Shown here: piece after piece, positions 35,946-36,218 of the stretch
Layout of the letters: every line of letters begins with the position of its first letter
Numbering within the stretch: position 1 is the first letter of the stretch
DNA from: Caviibacterium pharyngocola
GTDB taxonomy: Bacteria; Pseudomonadota; Gammaproteobacteria; Enterobacterales; Pasteurellaceae
Assembly (NCBI RefSeq): GCF_002795405.1
Contig: NZ_PHGZ01000018.1
Span: forward strand, 1-36,218
DNA: 36,218 bases
Direction: 5' to 3'
Program-made: the position numbers and the translations under genes
The notes under the pieces: generated by a model
Databases searched by the model: none
The model's input: the letters and a program-made list of their open reading frames with translations, nothing else
What the model was told of the DNA's origin: nothing

Positions 35946-36150
35946 CAGTTTATTGACAAAGTATCCTTAAGTAGGATGGGCTTTAGCCCATCATATTGAA
36001 ATAATTATATTTTTTGATGGGCTAAAGCCCATCCTACTTGATAAATTTAAGTAGGATGGGCTTTAGCCCATCATATTGAAATAGTTATATTTCTTGATGG
36101 ACTAAAGCCCATCCTACATATTAAATACGACTTAAATCAGGTTTATCACT
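35946..36150. mobile_element. REP-like palindromic element, tandemly duplicated
   Basis: The same flanks as at 11078 (CAGTTTATTGACAAAG at 35946-35961, and AAATACGACTTAAATCAGG from 36123) enclose two inverted-hairpin pairs: 35971-35992 with 36016-36037, and 36051-36072 with 36096-36117. The two pairs repeat with an exact 80-bp period and differ by a few bases (for example GATGGACT in the last arm). Confidence 0.78.
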
Positions 36151-36218
36151 AACCTAGGACGTACTACGTGTGTCCAAATTCAAAGATCCCTTGTTTATTC
36201 TTCCACTAAATTTTTATG
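36151..36218. other. Window end, no supported gene
   Basis: It holds a short imperfect dyad GGAC...GTCC at 36157-36175. An ATG at the last three bases has no clear ribosome site and cannot be judged. Confidence 0.4.

Noticed and set aside
36216-36218. ATG at the window end as a new gene
   Set aside because: No sequence follows and no ribosome site precedes it.

Overview
The window comes from a Pasteurellaceae chromosome. By eye I count 24 exact copies of the Haemophilus-type DNA uptake signal sequence (AAGTGCGGT or ACCGCACTT) to the right of the tRNA gene at 9061-9150. Gene content (art arginine transport, mfd, gmhA, maeB, sodA, gltBD) fits Actinobacillus, Basfia, Mannheimia, Aggregatibacter or Haemophilus relatives. 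The genus cannot be fixed from the sequence alone.

Region 1 (1 to about 9060) is one end of an integrated prophage or phage-derived island. It holds a DNA-methylase-like gene next to a tetranucleotide repeat, a YfdQ-type (DUF2303) protein, and a replication module: a frameshifted family A DNA polymerase, a VRR-NUC nuclease, a SNF2-type helicase, a DUF6378 protein and several very small overlapping genes. It ends with an AlpA-type regulator converging on a P4-type tyrosine integrase. The integrase faces the 3' end of a tRNA-Ser(GGA) gene, the likely attachment site. Between integrase and tRNA lies an array of helically phased decamers. No capsid, tail or lysis genes are visible, and the other element end is outside the window.

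Region 2 (9061-20541) is core chromosome: tRNA-Ser, a SulP anion transporter, a REP-like palindromic element between two near-identical hairpins, mfd, gmhA, the artPIQM arginine ABC transporter operon with an ArgR-like box over its promoter, and an inner-membrane sulfatase/LTA-synthase-family enzyme. Several genes end in terminators built from inverted pairs of uptake sequences.

Region 3 (20543-24497) is an accessory patch: a membrane zinc-ribbon protein, a two-gene unit of an unrecognised protein plus a GntR/HutC regulator with a candidate operator, an orphan CueR-like regulator, a mini-element built of three-base-loop hairpins, a Fic protein with seven phased half-sites upstream, and a coding remnant in frame with the stop of the next gene.

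Region 4 (24498-36218) is core again: rsuA-bcr (bcr starts with TTG), maeB with a CRP-like site at class II position, sodA with an FNR-like site, and gltBD (glutamate synthase) with an uptake-sequence pair between the cistrons. It ends with a second, internally duplicated copy of the REP-like element. No complete novel multi-gene defence system is evident. The strongest leads are the phased repeat arrays before int and fic, the polymerase frameshift, the repeat-associated methylase-like gene, and the REP-like element that twice lies directly after a hairpin.
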